From contig BBXU01002036.1 in assembly GCA_001598975.1 (NCBI GenBank), positions 1 to 12,076 on the forward strand: a stretch of 12,076 nt of DNA. The letters are read 5' to 3'. A program made the translations under genes and the position numbers. This document shows positions 8,098 through 12,076 of this stretch, in pieces. This stretch comes from Parachlorella kessleri. Its lineage: Eukaryota; Chlorophyta; Trebouxiophyceae; Chlorellales; Chlorellaceae. Under the pieces are notes generated by a model. It was not told the DNA's origin. It saw nothing but the letters and a program-made list of their open reading frames with translations, and searched no databases. The first letter of the stretch is position 1. Each line of letters opens with the position of its first letter.

Positions 8098-10071
8098 TGG
8101 TTTAATTTCTGTTGCCCAAGGTGTGTGCACTTCAGTGTTTGCACTCCAAGATCTACTTTGTCTGTTTGAGGCCTGGCTCATGAGTGCTGAGTAGTTAGGG
8201 TTGGTTGCTGGAGGGTGGCTTACCTGCTTAATTGTATACCAACTGTTCCATCACACGTTGGTGGGCATGTAGTGCTTGTCTGCCCTACCAAGCTCTCTTA
8301 GCCTCCCCTAAGTAGCAACCCTGTCTCGAGCGGGGTGGAGCGTTGCCAATGCGCTGTCAAGTCTCATGTGGATTAAGGTGCTCGCTGCCATGCGTTTGGT
8401 GATGGCATGAGTGTGAATTAGCAGGTGGTTGTCCGGTTAACAAGCTGTTCTGTGTTGGCGCAATGTGTTTGCTTCTCTTTATTAGCATGGGTGGCAGGTA
8501 ATGCAAACAGGGAGTAGAGCTGGGCTGGACTGGACTGGACTGACAGAGCTGGATGCAGAATGAGCCTGAGTCTTGCCTGAGTTTTGAGCCAGTAATTCTC
8601 TCCCCGAGATAAGCTAAGGCCTTTATGTTATCTTTCCCTTCCTTTCCTGCTGCATGCTTCTGCTCCTGTCCTTGACTTTTATGCAGCAGGATACCTAGCC
8701 TTTCTCTAGGGTGGCAGGTTCTGCGATCAGAGAGGAGGTATGGTATGCTGGGCTGACAGGGTTCTATGCATGTTGTTTGCCGCCTCAGGAAGTGTCGTCA
8801 GGGGCTCGACTATACTAAAGTCACACCCAGTAAATGGTGGCGTGGATGTAGACAGGAAGTCTCAACCTTGGGAACTGCTATCGAAGCTTGCAATTTGCAT
8901 GGCGCGTAAATAAGAAGGCCCGCAGATGCTAAGCAAACATGTTTCTCGGCTGATGTGGTGGCATGTGGTACAGCAGATGCCGTCTACCCAGTCCTGGCGG
9001 TACAATGACCTATCCCATGTGCACACTCCTGCTTCAGACGATACTAAGAAGTTTGAGCACTGATGGTAGGCTTATAACTCAGGCTGAACAGTACTCTACC
9101 GGGCTGGAGGCACAGTAGACAGGGAAAGCGATCTATGTTGCAGATGAAGTGCTCAGCTTTTCTTGTGCGAGAAGGGGCTTTGAAAGGCTGAACACCCAGC
9201 ATATATGTCTGCTGTCTGGGACGCCAGCGTGATGCAGCACTAATGCATGCAACACGGGTGAAGGGAATTATTACCAAAGGCGCTTGCCTGCGCTGGAGGC
9301 GGCGGTATGGTAGGCGAAGGGCAGTTGGTCGTATTTCGCCAGCAAGGCCAGGAGGATTATGCAACAACTATTCAAGATCTCTCTGCTCGACTTTAGAACT
9401 GACCCGCCGATATGTGCTGCCACTGCTCCGGTCGCCCAACTCCCCTGTTCTTCTGCACTTGCCTTGGGTTTTAATCCCTGTGCGACCACGTGTGTCACAT
9501 GTGCCTTGGCAGGCCGAGTAAAAAGAATGGCGCAACCCTTTTTGCAAGCAAAGCGGAGGCACAAGACCACCGTTTGTCGAACGACAAGCATGCGCGAGGC
9601 TGAGAATTTGGCCTCCCACGCCGCTAGGCCCGCTGCTGCTCATGCTGCAATCCCAGGCACCAGGAAGTGCCACCACATGCAGGCAGCGGGCCACACACCC
9701 CAACTGCAACAGACAGCACCAAGCCAGCAAGGGGGCCACCTGGACTGCGCACCCGCCGCCGTCATTAGTCATGGTGACGTGGCGGGGCAGCCAGGCAGCA
9801 CACCACCCACTGCTGCTGCCCTCCTCCCCCATCGCTCCAAGCCCCCCCTCTCCCTCCCCCATATCCTTCGCCCTCTCCTTTGCCACCTCATTCCAACCGC
9901 TACAAGCTGCTGACATGGCTGGTGCCAGGGTGGCAGGCCCCATGGCGACCGCGGCGGCTGAGTGTGCTGCAAGCCAAAGCGGCCGAGGGGCCACAGAAAG
10001 ACTGCCCTGCTAGTGTGCTGCTGATGCTAGCTACCGCGAGAACGCTGCCGCCGCCGCCGCTGGCTGGACAC
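8098..10071. other. Tail-to-tail intergenic region between the unknown gene and eIF4A
   Basis: About 2 kb without a recognisable gene; the two flanking 3' UTRs should lie here. I found no TGTAA downstream of 8097 on the plus strand, nor its complement TTACA in 9000-10071, so neither gene has a canonical poly(A) signal that I can point to. Long open frames at 9359-9913 (+) and 9368-9994 (-) oppose each other, have low-complexity translations and no known motif. A small (TGGAC)3 run lies near 8526-8540, and a C-rich, CT-rich tract at 9820-9880. Confidence 0.5.
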
Positions 10072-11896
10072 TTAGATGAGGTCAGCGATGTTGGCGGGCA
10101 GCTCCTGCAACAGACAATGGAAGCAGTAGACTGCAGTCAGCTTCCAGTGCTTTACAGATGATGCCTACTGCCAGCCAGTCCTGCGAAACAAACCCAGGCA
10201 TGTGCCAAGCATGACAACCCTTTCGCTGGCCTCTGGAGCGGCACACGCCCCCATGGAGAAAACCTCAGCTTCAGCCCACTCACCAAAGGAACACGTGTTG
10301 ACCACCGCTAGATACAATGCAGGAGCACCAGGCACACGCAGATCGCCCCCCCCCCCACCCACACACACACCACCACCAAAACACATACCAACCCCACCCG
10401 CCAGCCACCACCACCAAGGCAAGGGCGCCCCACCCACCTCGATGACCGTGTTGTAGAACCGCTGGATGTCCTGGAGCAGCCGCTCGTCCTCCTTGGTCAC
10501 AAAGTTGATGGCCACGCCCTTGCGGCCAAAGCGCCCAGAGCGGCCGATGCGGTGCAGGTAGTTCTCGGGGTTGTTGGGCAGGTCAAAGTTGATCACCAGG
10601 GACACCTGCGCCAGTGCCATGGAACCCGCCAGGACTGTCAGAAGCTATCTGGCAGGATACAACTGGTCTATCGTGTGCCTAGCCGGGCCTAGCCCGGCCA
10701 GGCGCAGGGCTTTCCACCCAGCATTCTGTAGAAGGAGCTCCCGACCTGAAGGAACTGAAAGGAAGGTGCACCAAGCGAAGAAGACGTAGCCACCCACCTG
10801 CAAACCACATCAACTTGACCACTCCGGGGCACACCTGCACCCCCTATTTGACCTACCATGCCACCGTCGACACACTCATCCGTGATCCATCTGCCGTATC
10901 AGACACCCAGATGATACTTGAGGATTAGTGTACACCCTCGCATCCCCTCCCACGCAGCACATGGCTCCTGCACGGCTTTGGCCTCCGCGCGCATGCCCCG
11001 CTGCCCAACCCCCTCACTCTCCCTCCCTGCAAAAATCCTACCCCACGCGACCCCCCCCCCCCCCACCCACACACACCCCACACACACCCGCACCTGCTGC
11101 ACATCAATGCCGCGCGCCAGCAGGTCGGTGGTGATGAGGACGCGGGAGGAGCCGGAGCGGAACTCGCGCATGATGACGTCGCGCGTGTTCTGGTCCATGT
11201 CGCCGTGCGTGGCCGACACGGTGTGGTCGCGCTCACGCATCTTGTCGGTCAGCCAGTCCACCTGAACACAGAAAGCGAGCGAGAGTGAGTGTGTGTGTGT
11301 AATGTAGCTAAGTAACGCAGGGTGGCTGACCTACAAGAGCGCATCTTGTTGGTCAGCCAGTCCACCTGCGGATGGAAAGAGGGGAGCTCCCACCCTCTCC
11401 TCACTTCGCATACCCCGGGCTCACTCTCGATGTAGAGGTAGGCGGGCCCAGAACCTGAACCTAACCCCAGCCAGTCCCTACCTGTTATTGTTTCGCGCAC
11501 GTACGCGGCAGGAGTGCAAGTAGATGCACACAACAGATGCCACCACCACCACACAGCCACCTACAGCCCAGCCACAGCACCCCACAAGAGCCAGCAGGGG
11601 ACCCAGACCCGCTCGCTCGCGCCCAGCCTCGCTCGCAAACCATCCAGCGGGTGTCTGCCACCACTGCCCCCGGCTCTCAAGCAGGCCACAGCGTGGGACC
11701 CACCCCACGGCTTCAACAGAAAGGCCACCCCAAGCACGTAAGCCACCAGCCCCGATGCTGACCCCCAGCCCAGCCCAGCCTAGCCCACCTTCCGGCGGGT
11801 GTTGGCAAAGATGACGGACTGGGTGATGGCCAGGGTCTCGTACAGGTCGCACAGCGTGTCCAGCTTCCACTCCTCGCGCTCCACGTTCACGTAGAA
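10072..11896 (-). CDS. EIF4A: Eukaryotic initiation factor 4A (DEAD-box RNA helicase), C-terminal part
   Basis: Seen: four minus-strand exons, 11789-11896, 11094-11261, 10438-10605 and 10072-10104, all phase 0, encoding the last 158 residues; the acceptor before 11896 shows that the gene continues beyond the right edge. Landmarks in order: [33 protein letters not shown] (helicase motif IV region), [31 protein letters not shown] (motif V), [24 protein letters not shown] (motif VI) and the terminal [10 protein letters not shown] followed by TAA. Known: eIF4A is the ATP-dependent helicase of the eIF4F cap-binding complex that unwinds 5' leaders for ribosome scanning, in the cytosol; the sequence is close to plant eIF4A. 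The GIDVQQ and ELPxNVADL-type ending separate it from eIF4AIII. Third codon positions are almost all G or C (35 of 36 in exon 11789-11896), as expected for a highly expressed algal gene. Introns are 527, 488 and 333 nt. Confidence 0.97.
10105..10437 (-). other. eIF4A last intron with poly-G and GT/GGT tracts (sense strand)
   Basis: Donor GTGGGTGGGG follows GAG at 10438 and acceptor ttgcag precedes GAG at 10104. On the transcribed RNA the 5' third is G-rich, with an 11-nt C run on the plus strand at 10346-10356 (G in the RNA) next to GT and GGT repeats. No other feature is seen. Confidence 0.8.
10606..11093 (-). other. eIF4A intron with 14-nt poly-G tract (sense strand)
   Basis: Donor GTGCGGGTGTGTGTGG follows CAG at 11094 and acceptor ggcgcag precedes GTG at 10605. 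The plus strand has 14 C at 11051-11064, so the RNA has a 14-nt G run within 45 nt of the donor. The rest is unremarkable intron. The ATG-like start at 10620 (MALAQ...) is an intron-read artefact of the exon frame. Confidence 0.8.
11236..11368 (-). repeat. 29-bp duplication of an eIF4A 3' exon start
   Basis: 11236-11264 (real exon start plus its CAG) and 11340-11368 differ at one of 29 positions and lie 104 bp apart. The upstream copy sits inside the intron 11262-11788 and reads CAG, then VDWLTNKMR on the minus strand. It is preceded by a pyrimidine-rich tract (cccctctttccatccgcag). Confidence 0.92.
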
Positions 11897-12076
11897 CTGC
11901 AGGGGGAGGTAGAGACAGGCAGGGTTTTGAGCGTGTATGTTGGGGTGGGGAGGGGGGTGGTGTGTGTATGTGGGGTGGGGGTGGGGTGGGGGGGGGGGGA
12001 CAAACGCACGACGTGGCTAGGCTGCCACGTATCGACAGATATAGCAGAACAGGCGAGGGAGGTGCGGACAGCAGCC
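11897..12076 (-). other. Partial intron of eIF4A with a G-run block on the plus strand
   Basis: The acceptor ctgcag precedes TTC at 11896. No upstream eIF4A exon is seen to the window edge. The plus strand at 11941-12000 has many G runs, ending in 12 consecutive G (11988-11999); in the transcript this is a long C-rich pyrimidine block about 45-105 nt before the acceptor. Confidence 0.8.

Noticed and set aside
9044..9591. Two 106-107-aa minus-strand open frames
   Set aside because: No motif and no splice partners with matching phase; they overlap each other in different frames.
9368..9994. 208-aa minus-strand and overlapping 184-aa plus-strand open frames
   Set aside because: They oppose each other, have low-complexity Ser/Gly/Pro/Ala composition, no motif, and lie in the expected 3' UTR of eIF4A.
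10165..10620. ATG at 10620 (MALAQVSLV...) as a true start of a short helicase protein
   Set aside because: The true exon starts at 10605 after a cag acceptor and joins GIDVQQ to VSLVINF; the 15 nt before it are intron that happens to be open.
11041..11092. C-run and CA-repeat blocks as a telomere or CRISPR-like array
   Set aside because: They are irregular simple repeats inside introns, without spacers or a telomere unit such as TTTTAGGG.
11249..11560. 103-aa minus-strand open frame containing VDWLTNKMR as a second helicase gene
   Set aside because: Only about nine residues match eIF4A, and they come from the 29-bp duplication inside the intron; the rest is intron sequence.
1..12076. Bacterial operon, defence system or mobile element
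   Set aside because: Every recognisable gene is a spliced eukaryotic nuclear gene; no transposase, integrase, terminal repeats, tRNA or rRNA was seen.

Overview
The window is nuclear DNA of a green alga (Chlorophyta, most likely Chlamydomonadales; genus not determined). Reasons: many short GT-AG introns, exons that join only after splicing, GC-rich codons, C/G and GT/CA microsatellites inside introns, plastid-type transit peptides, and a plant-type tocopherol methyltransferase. There is no operon, phage, plasmid or CRISPR signature.

Five genes alternate in strand (-, +, -, +, -). (1) Minus, 521-1732, running off the left edge: the N-terminal half of gamma-tocopherol methyltransferase (VTE4), six exons seen, one of only 15 nt, and one GC-AG intron. 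(2) Plus, 1991-4964: a plastid-targeted NAD(P)-binding atypical SDR of the At2g34460/TIC62-like family, seven exons, about 335 aa. (3) Minus, 6139-6841: the mitochondrial small TIM chaperone Tim13, four exons, about 85 aa. (4) Plus, 7071-8097: an unrecognised 224-aa, four-exon, helix-rich protein. (5) Minus, 10072-11896, running off the right edge: the C-terminal four exons of initiation factor eIF4A.

The alternating layout makes two head-to-head pairs with short shared promoters (VTE4/SDR, 258 bp between start codons; TIM13/unknown, 229 bp) and two tail-to-tail pairs separated by about 1.2 kb and 2.0 kb without recognisable coding sequence. Both products of the first pair look plastid-targeted. 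The second promoter has TATA-like elements placed almost symmetrically 55-60 bp from each ATG, plus three closely spaced CACTTGTC boxes.

All exon boundaries were read by eye from splice signals, reading phase and remembered family motifs; no alignment or RNA data were available. The most unusual structure is at splice sites: a tandem duplication copies the 5' splice site of SDR exon 5, and a separate 29-bp duplication copies a 3' splice site of eIF4A. In both cases use of the second copy would shift the frame and give an early stop.
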